A stretch of 64,000 nucleotides of DNA from Xiphydria camelus (Eukaryota; Arthropoda; Insecta; Hymenoptera; Xiphydriidae): positions 22,251,309 to 22,315,308 of the forward strand of contig OY783193.1 in assembly GCA_963678675.1 (NCBI GenBank). The letters run 5' to 3'. The first letter of the stretch is position 1, and every line of letters begins with the position of its first letter. This document shows positions 11,155 through 22,195 of this stretch, in pieces. The translations under genes and the position numbers were made by a program. The notes under the pieces were generated by a model that worked only from the letters and a program-made list of their open reading frames with translations, had not been told where the DNA came from and did not search any database.

Positions 11155-11757
11155 TTACACAGGTTTACAAAAAAAAAAGTCCGGACTATTTGACCGGACC
11201 ATGGTATTCCGAGGTATTTTTGCGTCCTGAATCCGATCCCGAGGTCATCTGAGCCCCATCACGTCAGAAAAATGAGATTTCAAGGTCATTTAGAGGTTAA
11301 AATGACCATTTTTTGGAACTGGATCCGGGACAATTTCTCAAGCGACCTGTTGAGTTGGAGGGTAGCTGTTTAGGTCTTGAATACCTTCCAAACATTGGAA
11401 TAGAGTCCTAAATCTCGACCGGGACTATCACAGAACCACCCCAGTGGATAAAATGTTGCCATGATCGTTGTATCTCGCGGATTACGATCTCCCTGTCAAG
11501 GCATCCAATTCCGGCGATCCGTTCACTGTGACAGTGGACCCAGCACTGACCGTAATGGCCTTAGAACCTTGGAGTCATGCTCTGGGTGCTGTTCAGGGCA
11601 GTCCCATTTCCTTATTTATTTATTTCGAAATCTCGTTTTTCTGACGTGATGGGGCTCAGATGACCTCGGGATCGGATTCAGGACGCAAAAATACCTCGGA
11701 ATACCATGGTCCGGTCAAATAGTCCGGACTTTTTTTTTGTTGTAAACCTGTGTTATT
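11155..11757. repeat. Inner palindrome with TCCGGAC ends
   Basis: ACACAGGTTTACAA, an A-run, then GTCCGGACTATTTGACCGGA. The arms pair for about 125 bp through GAGGTCATCTGAGCCCCATC. The unpaired centre (11290-11620) contains CAAGGTCATTTAGAGGTTA. Confidence 0.8.
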
Positions 11758-11769
11758 TTTATATTTTAT

Positions 11770-11930
11770 TGTATAATTAATTGCTATACTGTAACACCTT
11801 CTTTAATAGTGAACCACGAATAAACTTCCAAGTAATTATAACTGTTCACTGTTCAAATCCAATATTTACATTCAGTTAAAAATTCAATTCGTTCCCTGGA
11901 AGGTATTACAGTATAGCAATTAATTATGGG
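11770..11930. repeat. Innermost short inverted repeat
   Basis: ATAATTAATTGCTATACTGT faces ACAGTATAGCAATTAATTAT, with AACACCTT / AAGGTATT next to them. The loop of about 100 bp is AT-rich. Confidence 0.7.
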
Positions 11931-12368
11931 TATTAACTATCTTGGGTCTTGGGTGCTTGGGTCTTCATTTTCTACATTTGAAGCAATTTTAACATCATTA
12001 TACATGTCCTTACGACATATTTGACAAATATATCGATCAATGTATTCTTCGAATTTTTTATTCCACTTGGCAGTAACGCGCGAGGAACAACTTATGACGA
12101 ACACAATTATGACCTTTCCTTTTCAAAGGATTACAACATTCCTTCGGTCGAACCATTTTCACTTAATGATATTGACACACCGAATAGTTTTTAAGCAAGT
12201 ATACCGCGGAAATACCGTATCCGGGAAACTAAAAATGCGACAACCGAAATACAAACAACTCATAACTAACTCTGCGCCCTCTAGTCTGGCTTCTGATATC
12301 ATCTTACGAATACGCCAAAGAAAGGATCCTAAACGCTAGATTTATGGTCACCCCGAACAGTCCTCTTA

Positions 12369-12507
12369 GGCCCGGTTGTACAACATGCCGATATACTGCC
12401 CGATAGTGTTATCCTGCCGACAAGTCCGCTTTTGACGTATTTTGACTATAGCGTAAAGCGGACTTGTCGGCAGGAATAACACTATCGGCATGTTGTACAA
12501 CCGGCCC
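12369..12507. mobile_element. Harbinger-type MITE, TTA duplication, empty site known
   Basis: 139 bp, terminal repeats GGCCCGGTTGTACAACATGC, flanked by TTA on both sides (12366-12368, 12508-12510). The sister copy at about 30992-31010 reads CCTCCACTAAGAGGACTA, the uninterrupted site on the other strand with a single TTA. Arms nearly identical around a loop of about 30 bp. Confidence 0.9.
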
Positions 12508-12819
12508 TTAGTGGCGGTGCGACACTGTGTCGTCTCATGATATACTTAAACAATAGCTTTCATCGCCCCAAGAAACCCTCTCGAGCAACACAAATGAGAC
12601 CCCCCTCTGCACAGTCTCTAAACAGCTATTGATTTTTGCTTCATTTATTCTTCAGTTTCAAGTTAATAACTATAACAGATGCGACGAAGAGTAGATCTCC
12701 TCGGGGTCGTAAATCTGGAAGACACTACTGCGTGACACGACTAGTGACCGAAAACGTGGTGAGGTGGATTTAAACCGTATCGTTTAGTTGAAATAATTTA
12801 ACACTGCACTCATAATATT

Positions 12820-12972
12820 CCCAGATAGAAAAGTGCCACAGGGGATTAGTGCAGTGCCGCCAATATACCGCCAAAGTTGATGCAGACCTTGTCGAAGCAC
12901 GTCGTGTCGGTAGAACATGATATTTCTACCGTGGCATTGTACCGTAATTCTGGATGAATTTTTCTATCTGGG
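12820..12972. mobile_element. CCCAGATAG MITE in E/H copy 1
   Basis: 153 bp with terminal repeats CCCAGATAGAAAA, flanked by TT on both sides. E copies at about 30728 and 39986 lack it and read ACCAGTAATATTGTGAGTG, the empty site. Related copies at 24686-24832 and 26630-26760. Confidence 0.85.
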
Positions 12973-13591
12973 TTACTGGTGATTATATTGGATTCAAAGA
13001 GATGCAGCAATTCCGTGATGTAGCCGTGGTTTACAATTAGATACACTGCGAGGTTGAACGCATTCGCAACCTACATTCACCAAGACATACCGCCCGCCTC
13101 GCCGTTGCGACCGATATACAGATTAGATCTAGATTAACGCGTTACTTAGGTTGCGATAATAGTGATCGGTAAGAAATTACGTAGTAGTCCCCTTTGCGAC
13201 GGAATGCATATTTTGCGAGGCTGGCTCGTGAGGCCGCAACGCAAGGCAGCCTCAAGACATTTTTGCCTCGGAATATGTAGACAAACGAACGGCGGCAGCT
13301 TCACGAGGCAAGGCGATCCAACGCGAGGTATGCCTCGCGCGGCGGCCTCGTGATCCAGTCTCGCAAAGTCGACACATGGCTTTAGTCAACGCTCGGTCGT
13401 GAGCGGTGGAATGGGGAAGGGTGGAGAGCGGTGGGATGGGGCAGAGTCGAGAGTGGTGTAATGGGGCAGGGTCGAGATCACTGTATGAGTGAGGCACGTA
13501 CGGTAGCGCTGGAGTGTGTGGGTTTCGTTACGGTTTGTTCGTTGCATCGAGCACGCTTTTAGTATCCTCAGCAAAGAAGTTTCACTTCAAA

Positions 13592-13868
13592 AATCATAAT
13601 GAAAATATTTTAACAATCCAAGACAATCTAATAAAATATTGTATTGCCATACCATTACCGAGCGCAACAGCGTCCATAATAGCAGATGTTTTCGTAAAAC
13701 GATTTATATGTATATTCGGTGCTCCAAAGGCATTTCTAACCGATCAAGGTACACATTTCTTGAGTGGATTATTAAAAAGATTAGCAAAACGATTTCGGAT
13801 TAAACAACTTAAAACCACTGCATTCCATCCTCAATCAAACGGATCACTTGAAAGATGGCATCACGTTC
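13592..13868 (+). pseudogene. Ty3/gypsy-type integrase fragment
   Basis: A continuous reading frame (about 13596-13868) encodes the end of an integrase catalytic core: TIQDNLIKYC, then FGAPKAFLTDQGTHF with the TDQG motif that carries a catalytic Asp, then FHPQSNGSLERWH with the catalytic Glu in the usual spacing. Known for Ty3/gypsy and related integrases, this core strand-transfers LTR DNA into the host. Nothing upstream (protease, RT, RNase H, first catalytic Asp) is present, and after WHH the frame enters the terminus of another transposon. The E/H composite borders it on the left. A fragment of about 90 residues, no LTR seen. Confidence 0.8.
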
Positions 13869-14395
13869 TACCGGGTCCGGCAAAATTATCTCCCACATTT
13901 TAACTTTTAATAAAAACGCCATTATAAATGCTATTTAGAATTTTTTTTTATTAAATGTGGAAATGTATACTATGCCATTTGCGTTCATTATGTTCTGAAA
14001 ATTACAGAGTCCAAGTGGAGACCATTTTTTTCGATACACATTCGAAGGTGATTTCTGAAGGCTTCCATCACTCGAACAGTCATTTGAGGCGGTATTTCTG
14101 CAATTTCTTGGCGTATTGCTGCTTTCAATTCGTAAATGGTTCGGGGATGGTGTTGAAAGACCTTCTCTTTCTGGTAGCCCCACAGGAAAAAGTCGCATGA
14201 GGCAAGATCGGGTGAACGCACAGGCCACCCAATATCTCCACGTAATGAGATTACGTATCCTGGAACCATTTCCCTTAAAACGTCCATTGACCTTCTTGCC
14301 GTATGAGCCGTAGCTCCATCCTGTTGGAACCACACATCCAGATGTTCAAGTTCTCTAAGTTTTGGCAAAGCGCGAGTCACCAGCTAAACACAGTA
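13869..14395 (-). pseudogene. mariner/Tc1-superfamily DDE transposase, C-terminal half
   Basis: Read on the minus strand, an open frame from 14380 to 13988 (130 residues) encodes the C-terminal half of a DDE_3-type transposase. VWFQQDGATAHTAR holds the second catalytic Asp, WPVRSPDLASCDFFLWG holds the SPDL/DFFLWG signature, and the tail ends TVRVMEAFRNHL...IFRT. The N-terminal DNA-binding half is missing and the sequence upstream of 14380 is unrelated. The downstream end is AAAATGTGGGAGATAATTTT, next to the integrase fragment. The family resembles insect elements with a DUF4817-type N-terminus; that is inference from the C-terminus alone. The frame is open, so decay is recent or slow, but half an enzyme cannot act. 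Confidence 0.8.
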
Positions 14396-14429
14396 AGCTC
14401 CCCCTCCTTCAATGATTCGGGCACAGTGG

Positions 14430-15020
14430 TGGCACTTTGACTGTAATTTTCAAAACATAATCACAGCTCCACAAAAAAAATCGAAAAAATGCTTTCTCTG
14501 ACCAGACCAGTATATCTTTATGTTTTTGGGGTCGCTGAATTCGAATCCGGTATCCGTTTGTCTCCATCACGATCACGTTCAAGGTCACTTCAAGGTCAAA
14601 TCCTGGAAAAATAGTCAAATCGATTCAAATTATTATTCCTATATATTTTTGAGGTCGCTGAATCCAAATCCGATGTCCGTTTGATCCAACAAGGTCAAAT
14701 TCAAGGTCAATTCAAGGTCAAATATATTTATTCTGCCAAAAATGAATTTTTGACCAGATTCTGAAAGAACGGGAAATTTTACGTCTAGATATGTATTCAA
14801 TTTTTTAAATAACAACCCCAAAGGTCATTTCAAGGTCACTTCATGTTATTGTATGGAAGGTTCATATGACAATTGCAAAAATAAGAAAATGTATCTTCAC
14901 GGGAATAAACTACTACGTCAATATTTTTTCGAGGTCACTGAGTTAGAATCCGAGGTTCGTTTGCCTTCAGTATGTCAGGGTCAAGTTCATTTCAAGGTCA
15001 AATCCAGCAAAAATGTTCAA
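14430..15020. repeat. Diverged tandem repeats rich in TCAAGGTCA
   Basis: About three units share GGTCGCTGAAT-CAAATCCG followed by a CCGTTTG stretch and one to three TCAAGGTCA/AAGGTCA elements (near 14525-14610, 14650-14730, 14930-15005), with extra pairs near 14820-14840. TCAAGGTCA matches the monomer site of FTZ-F1/SF-1-type nuclear receptors. No coding region; short ORFs on the minus strand are translations of the repeat. Confidence 0.6.
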
Positions 15021-15450
15021 ATCTAAAGTCCAAGCTGACCCCCTCCATGGGAGTGCCGGTCAAGGTGTTTCCACTCATAGGACGCCGGGTCGCGCGTGGA
15101 GTGGATAGTTGAACTTCGATCGCGCCGGCTCGGGTCTGTGGTAAGAGAGGCTCTGGCGGAGCGGTCAGTCGGAAGGCTGTTGCCTGTGGCGGTTTCCTAG
15201 ATCTCTAGTGTCTTCAATGCATTACCGCGGACCGGCGTCCATGACCGAATGATCCGTTGAGCGGCACACGTCTTTGACGTTTAAAAGACGCGGAGGTCTC
15301 TTTGGAGATCTGCCAAGTTTTTTTTCCAAGAATCAACTCACTCAGTTCCGAGCGAGAATAAATCTGTTCTCGTACCGCAAAATAAATTTTGAAATCCAGT
15401 CACGTGATCTCTCTATTCAAGTAAATTGGAGCGCTCATCGTTGTAAATTT
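15021..15450. other. GC-richer stretch, no gene recognised
   Basis: Positions 15050-15260 have many CpGs (GGGTCGCGCGTGG, GCGCCGGCTCGGG) and no long ORF. It may be the end of an unidentified TE. Confidence 0.4.
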
Positions 15451-16181
15451 AACCCACAAAAACAGATTCTCTGTAAAAAAAGGCGGCATGTTGATTCAGT
15501 GCCAACAAACATTGATACGTAAAATACTCTCCAAAAAAGATTTGAAATCAATTAAGATCGCCATGTTCAATATTTATATATAAAAAGTAAAAGGCATCAT
15601 TTGAAAGGAAAATTATTGTAACTCGTTACCAAAAAATTCGACTAAAAAATTTATAAACAAAGTTTCATAAAAAAGAACTTGCCTCGTTTAAGTTTTCATA
15701 TTTTGTCCTCTATACCGAATAATTTGCAGTGCTTGGACGGTGCTAGAGTGATTCATAAATTGCACTGCCGAAGTCAAATTCAGAGAAATTCAGAAGGCCC
15801 CCGCCTGATCGGTTTCTCGTGCGACGTTCGGTATACTGGTGGTATCATATAAGAGAGAGTGTATGAATTTATTTAAAATCTTTCATAAGTGTATAAACAT
15901 CGAATGTAATTCTCTGTATATTATTTATTTTGAAGGAAAAAACGCGGCAAGTTCTTTTTTATGAAAATTTGTTTATACCTAAATTTTTTTGTCGAATTTT
16001 CTAGTAACGAGTTACAATAATTTTCCTTTTAAATGATGCCTTTTACTTTTTATACATAAATCTTGAACATGGCGATCTTAATTGATTTCAAATCTTTTTT
16101 GGAGAGTATTTTACGTATCAATTTTTGTTGGCACTGAATGAACATGCCGCCTTTTTTTTTACAGAGAATCTGTTTTTGTGG
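15451..16181. repeat. Family A fold-back
   Basis: Left arm from CCACAAAAACAGATTCTCTG to about 15683 pairs with 15945-16181 ending AGAATCTGTTTTTGTGG. The central 260 bp holds the CCGAATAATTTGCAGTGCTT segment of family A. Flanking family A sequence resumes at 16981. Confidence 0.8.
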
Positions 16182-16193
16182 GGAGATTTCATT

Positions 16194-16977
16194 GGGTGCG
16201 TTCAGCAGATCATACCGCTCCGCAACAGTTGTGGAGCAGCTCAGCAAAAATCTGCCGAACGCGCATGCTACCGAGCGCTCCAAGTGAGCGTAAGTGGTAG
16301 CCGTCGCCATGTTTTGTAGCGAAGAAAAGTTACGCTCCAGCGCTCCCGCTCACTTCCATCGGAAGAAGTTTTGGCGCATTTTATGAATGATGTCGAGCGG
16401 TGTGAAACGATGTGTCGAATTCCGTCTGTCGTGCGACGGAACATCTTATATTTTATGTATTATTAAGAAAAAAATTACATTTTCTTGCCATCGACAATCG
16501 TAAAACAATCTGTTACCATATCAGTACCTCAGAGCTAAACAGTATTAACTCCATTTTTTTCGAAACCCGTATTATTTCTTCATTCTGCTATTTTCAATGT
16601 AAAATAGCAGAATGAGGAAATAATATGGTTTTTGAAAAAAAATTGTGTTAATACTATTTAGTTCTGAGGTATTGATATAAACAACACAACATTTTGTAAC
16701 CAGAGATAACACTGGACAATAGTGATTTTGTTACTTGAACCAGAACAGGTGATTCTTATAGATATATGTGCACCAAAAACGCATTTGACTCTCAAATTGA
16801 TTGTTCCTAAACAATTTTATAAAGCCAAATTTCAGGACAAGTCGATCGTTTAAATCCGCCGCGCCACGCGCCTAAATGTATCGAAGGTCACAGCCGAAAC
16901 TTGTCAGCAGAACAGAGAGCGCTACTTCTGAGCGTACTGAGCGGTAGCGGTTTATGCTCGATCTGCTGAATGCAACC
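16194..16977. mobile_element. Non-autonomous DNA transposon in family A
   Basis: 784 bp, terminal repeats GGGTGCGTTCAGCAGATC / GATCTGCTGAATGCAACC, flanked by ATT on both sides. The unoccupied family A copy at about 6263 reads GATTTCACTACTTTTTGG where this one is split. Ends in GG/CC with a 3-bp duplication, so PIF/Harbinger is possible, though ATT is not the usual TWA. No transposase. Contains the palindrome 16518-16678. Confidence 0.8.
16518..16678. repeat. Palindrome nested in 16194-16977
   Basis: ATATCAGTACCTCAGAGCTAA faces its complement at 16655-16678. Arms of about 70 bp meet at TTTTCAATGTAAAA. A third nesting level (A, then the 784-bp element, then this). Confidence 0.8.
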
Positions 16978-16980
16978 ATT

Positions 16981-17480
16981 ACTTTTTGGAATTTATTCAT
17001 GAGGAGAATACGTACCTACATGTAGGAGAATAGCTTTTTATTACCACCAAATTAAAATCTCACATTTTATACCGATACGAGCTAATTAATTATAACCACG
17101 TTACTTTTGATTTATTCTCGTGATATTTTGAAAGGGATTTATAAACTAGAGTGCCCTTATATTTTTCACTTTGCTTTAGTATTTTGGAGAAATGAAACAT
17201 ACCGCTTTCGAATTTACAGGCCATCGGATTTTTCTTATATCTTAGTCGTCTTCAGAAATCCATGTAAACATTTTACCTTTAACTCTGACAATAAGTATAC
17301 TCTTCCAATAACCGTGACGAATTGTTTCATCACATGTAAAGATACTACTTATGACAGTATATATGTTGTTACATATTAACTCGAAACGTTGGAATAGTTT
17401 TAAGGAATCCTTTTGCATGCACCGCTGAAATTTTGCCCTTACTCGTAAATAAATTTTCAAGTCACTCGCAAAGTTACGTA
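16981..17480. repeat. Family A end joined to family C end
   Basis: ATTTATTCATGAGGAGAATACG (A) runs through GATATTTTGAAAGGGATTTA into the C segment CGTGACGAATTGTTTCATCA. The same junction occurs at 27360-27640 and 43210-43480, so A and C are probably parts of one larger element. Confidence 0.65.
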
Positions 17481-17644
17481 TACTCATCTAAGCGAATAGA
17501 CCAATCAGGATCAAGTATTCCGTTGTGGTGGGGGTCCTGATTGATCTACTCGCTAAGATGCGTATACGTTCCCTGATACGGAATACTTGATCATGATTGG
17601 TCTATTCGCTAAGATGCGTGCACGCAAAGATACGAGCGAGTTCG
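17481..17644. repeat. Rearranged GGGCCCC MITE pieces
   Basis: Repeats of CCAATCAGGATCAAGTATTC and GATTGGTCTATTCGCTAAGA in both orientations; the right end GAGAAAGGGGCC is at about 17643-17654. No intact left end. Confidence 0.6.
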
Positions 17645-18860
17645 AGAAAGGGGCCTCTGATCTGCCAGTAGCTGTCAATTCGGGAGATCGAAGTCTCTAA
17701 CCTCGAAATTGTTAATTTGTAAATAATACTGAATAATGTATAGAAGTGATAAATAATTATTCGGGTTTCTTCGATGAGTTTCCCCAAGTGTTTAAAAATC
17801 GGTGTCCATAACTGTGGCTTCAACTTCCAGCGATTAAGTAAGTAATTACTGCAGAACGAGTAGGTTACAAGATTTTCATGAAGTTTTTGACGGTTTTCTT
17901 GCATGTCCCCTTTCATAAGGTGCAAACAAAGAGGATGTAACTTCTGTCCTATCCTGAAGAAAATGAGTCGATCGACATCAGACATTGTCGAACTTATCAC
18001 CGAGCGCCTTTCACCCACGGTATTTTCATTGCAATATGCGCTTTTGATTTCAACTATTCCTGCTTTAAATAACTTTCACTTCTTTCAAAGTATTTACCTT
18101 GTACGAATTGTTGATCGTAGGGGGCAGCAATCAATGATTGTGACTAATCGTAGACAAATTATTCCTGCGATGATGTTCCAGTTGCGAAGCATACACTAGC
18201 AAGTCAGCTTACAGCGTCCGATGTTTAGTATCAACTTTACCTCTTTTGGAATACCCATCACCCGAGCATAATCACGATTATGTTAACGTTAATCGCAGAA
18301 TCGCAGTTAATCGCAGACTGTGAGCTTGGGCACATTATCGCAGTAGTAGTTCGGCACACTTGTCTACGACGAGTCGCTGTTATTGATCGCTGCCTCCTAC
18401 CACGAACAGTTCATAAAAGGTTATTAGCTTAAAAGAAGTAAAAGTTGGATAGTAAAATTGGAATAGTTGTAACGAGAAGCGCGTATTGCAATTAATGTAC
18501 CGTGGGTAATAGGCGCTCGGTGACAAGTCTGACATTCTCCAATGTCCATCGAGTCATCTTTTTACGGACAGGACACGAGCTAGATCCGCTTCAGTTGCAC
18601 CTGTACGAGATGACATATCAGAAAATCATGAGTCTTCATGAAAATCTTCTAACCTACTCGTTCTGCAGTAATACTTAATAATATCACTGGAAGTTGAAGC
18701 AACAGTTATTGGCAAAAATCGGACACCGGTTTTTAAACAGTTGGGGAATATCATCGAAGATACCCGAATGATTATTTCTTACCACTTCTACATATTAGTA
18801 ATCATTATTTACAAATTAACGATTTCGATCTCCCGAATTGACAGGTACCGGGAGATCAGA
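17645..18860. repeat. Family B fold-back, most complete copy
   Basis: Outer ends carry TCAATTCGGGAGATCGA and its complement. The arms pair from there through GCAGAACGAGTAGG (17852) and CCTACTCGTTCTGC (about 18650-18670), about 500 bp each with indels. The centre (18200-18360) includes CACCCGAGCATAATCACG. Confidence 0.8.
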
Positions 18861-19640
18861 CTTTTGACACACTTTTCGCTCAGCTCGTAAGACCGCAGCG
18901 CACTCTTCCGAAGCCAACTCTTAAAGCACCGAGCCAACCACTTCCAGCCAAATGTCAGGGAAATCCAAAATCAGGAGTTTGCCAGAGGACATTCGGTATA
19001 TGTTGTTACATACAGAAAAGTTATGATATTTTGTAATTTCCATCGTTACACTACAGGCGAAGAAGAGATGAAATAGAAGTGAGGTACACGTACACTTCAC
19101 GTTTGACAGGTCGGTATATAAATTGGAACTTGTGATAGTGTAATACAAAAGAGGAAATGTATCGATAAAGAAAAAATAATAATAAAGTAGTTACTCCATT
19201 ATTGAAATCCAATAACATTGTATTACTTATTTTTCTGCCACGACTTTAATTGCTCATAGTGAAGAAAAATCAAATTTATTGTGGTTGATCCATCCACTAT
19301 CAGCAATCAGTCGTGGCAGAGAAATAATGAATACGATGGAATTGGATTACAATAATGGAGTAACTACTTTATTATTATTTTTTCTTTGTCGATATATTTC
19401 CTTTTTCGTATTATACTATCACAAGTTCCAATTTATATACCGACCTGTCAAACGTGAAGTGTACATGTACCTTACTTCTATTTCATCTCTTCTTCGCCTC
19501 TGGTGTAACGACGATCAATGTGGAACCGAATGTACTACTGGTTCTTCGAATAACAAGTGCATGATCCCTCGTTCGAAAGAAACCCCCTCGGGTTCGCATT
19601 CGATTTGCAGTCCTTCTGGATAGAATTGGATACCAGCACG
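18861..19640. repeat. Family B tail and family C fold-back, short copy
   Basis: C arms 19020-19230 and 19330-19510 pair around the GCCACGACTTTAATTGCTCA centre. It ends in GATCCCTCGTTCGAAAGAAA (19563), the part of C that overlaps a transposase-like reading. Confidence 0.7.
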
Positions 19641-20214
19641 TTTATTTCTGTAACAAATTATAAATAACACAATTACATTCAGTATTCCACTATTTAAAAT
19701 ATACCCAACTTACTCTACGTAGAAATTAAGAAACTATATTAATCTGAGTTAACTAATTCTATAGATTCACATATTTGGCAATGTAAATTAAATACAGTCG
19801 GTGTGCTAGCAGATTAAACAATCTGCTAAATAAACAACAACTATTAAACAATAATATAAACTTTATTCTTTTTCTTAATCTATTTTCGGAAAACTCTGTG
19901 GCATGTACATATATTTCATCATATAACTAATAAATTTACAATATTTACAATAAAACCTCACTTAGATTCATATATTTAGCAATGTACACTTCATTTCAAA
20001 AATTAACAATATATATTTTCTTATAATGGTACTTATTTACTATAGTGTACAAATTTTCACGTCGCACTGTTTTGAAAATAAATGATGCAACTTGTTTTTT
20101 TCCAATACAGGTTATATTTGGAGTTTTACGCTATAGTTATATAGTTTACGCTATAGTTACATAGTATACATTTTCAAAAGTCAAAAAGAAGGTATAAAAA
20201 GAAATAGTCAAATA
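19641..20214. other. AT-rich stretch, no gene seen
   Basis: Low-complexity AT-rich DNA. TAGTTATATAGTTTACGCTA is partly duplicated near 20133-20165. Flanked on both sides by family C. Confidence 0.5.
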
Positions 20215-21412
20215 TTAATCATATGTTGTTACATCTATGTATTAACTCAAGCCGTTGGTATAGTTTTAAGAAATCCTTTTGCATGTACCGCTGAAATTTC
20301 GCCCTTACTCGTAAATAAATTTCCAGCACAGAGCATCGATATTTTGCTGCACCTATATTCTTCTGGGATATAAAAACCCTATATAATTCAGCCCTAACAA
20401 GTACAATCTTATAGAGGTGTACCTTATCGATGAGATCTTTCAACGTAATGATTCCGAAATGCTTCTATGCTGTTTTGTAACATTCGCGAATTTATCGAGA
20501 AATATATATTTTGAGTAAAGGAATGTTTCTAACATACGGTAATGTTCACGAATATTGTAAAATATCGCAGGAATGTTACAGAAAAGTTGCTTGCAAAAAC
20601 GTGCTTTACGGGGTGTAAATGATGATATTTTGTAGTTTCCATCGTTACACCAAAGGCAAAGAAGAGATGAAATAGAAGTGAGGTACATACATGTACACTT
20701 CACGTTTGACAGGTCGGTATATAAATTGAAACTTGTGATAGTATAATATGAAAGAGGAAAAACTTATATCGATAAAGAAAAAATAATAATAAAGTAGTTA
20801 CTCCATTATTGTAATCCAATAACATTGTGTATCACTTATTTTTCTGCCACGACTTTAATTGCTGATAGCGAAGAAAAATCAAATTTATTGGTTGATCCAT
20901 CCACTATCAACAATCAAAGTCGTGGCAGAAAAATAATAAATATAATGGAATTGGATTACAATAATAGAGTAACTACTTTATTATTTTTTTTTCTTTATCG
21001 ATATAAGTTTTTCCTCTTTCGTATTATACAATCACAAGTTTAAATTTATATACCGACCTGTCAAACGTGAAGTGTACATGTACCTCACTTCTCTTTCATC
21101 TCTTCTTCGCCTCTGGTGTAACGATGGATTACAAATATCACACCATTTGCACCCCACAAAGCACGTTCTTGCAAGTAACTTTTCTGTAACATTCCTGCGA
21201 TATTTTACAATATTCGTGAACACTACCGTATGTTAGAAATATATACTTCTCGATAAAAACGTTTCGGAATCATTATGTCGAAAAATCTTCCCGATAAGGT
21301 ATAATCCGATAAGATTGTACTTGTTCGGGCTGAATTATATAGGGTTCTTATAATTATTTTAGGAAGTTCCAGAAGAATATAGATGCAGCAAAATATCGAT
21401 GCTCTGCTAGAA
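20215..21412. repeat. Family C fold-back, arms about 530 bp
   Basis: AGAGCATCGATATTTTGCTG (20331) faces CAGCAAAATATCGATGCTCT (about 21388). Pairing is continuous to the CTGCCACGACTTTAATTGCT / GACTTT...GTGGCAG centre at about 20845-20930, apart from small indels. Confidence 0.85.
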
Positions 21413-21660
21413 AGAGTAAGGAATAACCCTCGAAAGAATATTCAGGCTATGGCAAGAAAGGTTAGAATCAGAGGTTAGCAAGTATACGGTTCGGATTATA
21501 TTAAAGGATATTCATCCATTTAAAGTGACGTACGTCCATGCACTCGAGACAGCAGATCCAGGTCGCTGAATGAACCAAAGCAGCAGGTTCTTGGAACAAC
21601 AAGACGATGATCCCTCGTTCGAAAGAAACCCCCTCGAGTTCGCATACGATCTGTAACAGA
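21360..21660 (+). pseudogene. DDE transposase middle fragment (family C)
   Basis: Reading + strand: NPRKNIQAMARKVRI, one frameshift at about 21477, then SKYTVRIILKDIHPFKVTYV, then MNQSSRFLEQQ and DDPSFERNP. AxARKVRISxxTVRxILK followed by a xHPxKxxxVxxL segment is the linker between HTH and catalytic domains in mariner-superfamily transposases with a DUF4817-type N-terminus. The same peptide is encoded at 41470-41700 (minus). The catalytic motif FTDESKF is found only in the diverged copy at 57.2-58.1 kb. A remnant. Confidence 0.6.
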
Positions 21661-22195
21661 TTGTAAATAACACAAACAATTTAAAATATACTGAACTAAC
21701 TAAACGTAGAAACTAAGATTATATTAATCTAAGTTAACCAATTCTAATAATGACAGAATTAAGAAAAATGATATATTTCCTCTTTCGCATTATACTACCA
21801 ATTTATATACCGACCTGTCAAATGCAATGAATGCAACTGGTTCTTGTTGGAACAACAAGTAGATGATCCCTCGTTCGAAAGAAACCTTCTCGGGTTCGCA
21901 AACGATCTGTAACAAATTATAAATTACACAATTACATGCAGCATTTCACTTTAAAAATACACCGAACTTACTCAGCGTAAAAATTAAGAACCAATTTATA
22001 TACCGACCTGTCAAATGCAATGAATGCAACTAAGCAACTGGTTCTTGTTGGAAAAACAAGTAGATGATCCCTCGTTCGAAAGAAACCTCCTCGGGTTTGC
22101 ATACGATCTGTAACAAATTGTAAATTACATAATCGTATGCAGCACATTTCACTATTTAAAATATACCGAACTTACTCGAGCGTAGAAATTAAAAA
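21661..22195. repeat. Tandem duplication, period about 192 bp
   Basis: CAATTTATATACCGACCTGT followed by CAAATGCAATGAATGCAAC starts at about 21799 and 21991; both units continue into GATGATCCCTCGTTCGAAAG. Part of family C. Confidence 0.7.

Larger units (their letters stand above)
10886..12207. repeat. 1.3-kb palindrome containing two further palindromes
   Basis: Outer arms of about 255 bp (10886-11141 and 11954-12207) start GCGGTATACTTGC and pair almost perfectly. Inside lie a second palindrome (about 11155-11757, ACACAGGTTTACAA tips) and a third (about 11770-11930). All three are separate inverted repeats rather than one continuous stem. The right arm ends against a Helitron-like fragment (AACTAAAAATGCGACAA at about 12225). 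Confidence 0.85.
12208..13591 (-). mobile_element. E/H composite element, copy 1, with two MITEs
   Basis: Read on the minus strand it begins at 13591 with TTGAAGTGAAACTTC, passes through the E region (GCTGCCGCCGTTCGTTTGTC, AGGCGGGCGGTATG, TTTTCGGTCACTAGTCG, GAGGAGATCTACTCTT) and enters the leader of the Helitron-like ORF (CATTTTTAGTTTCCCGG near 12230), where the palindrome at 10886-12207 cuts it off. Same order as 30111-33186 and 39351-40871. Two MITEs (12369-12507, 12820-12972) are later insertions. Confidence 0.7.
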
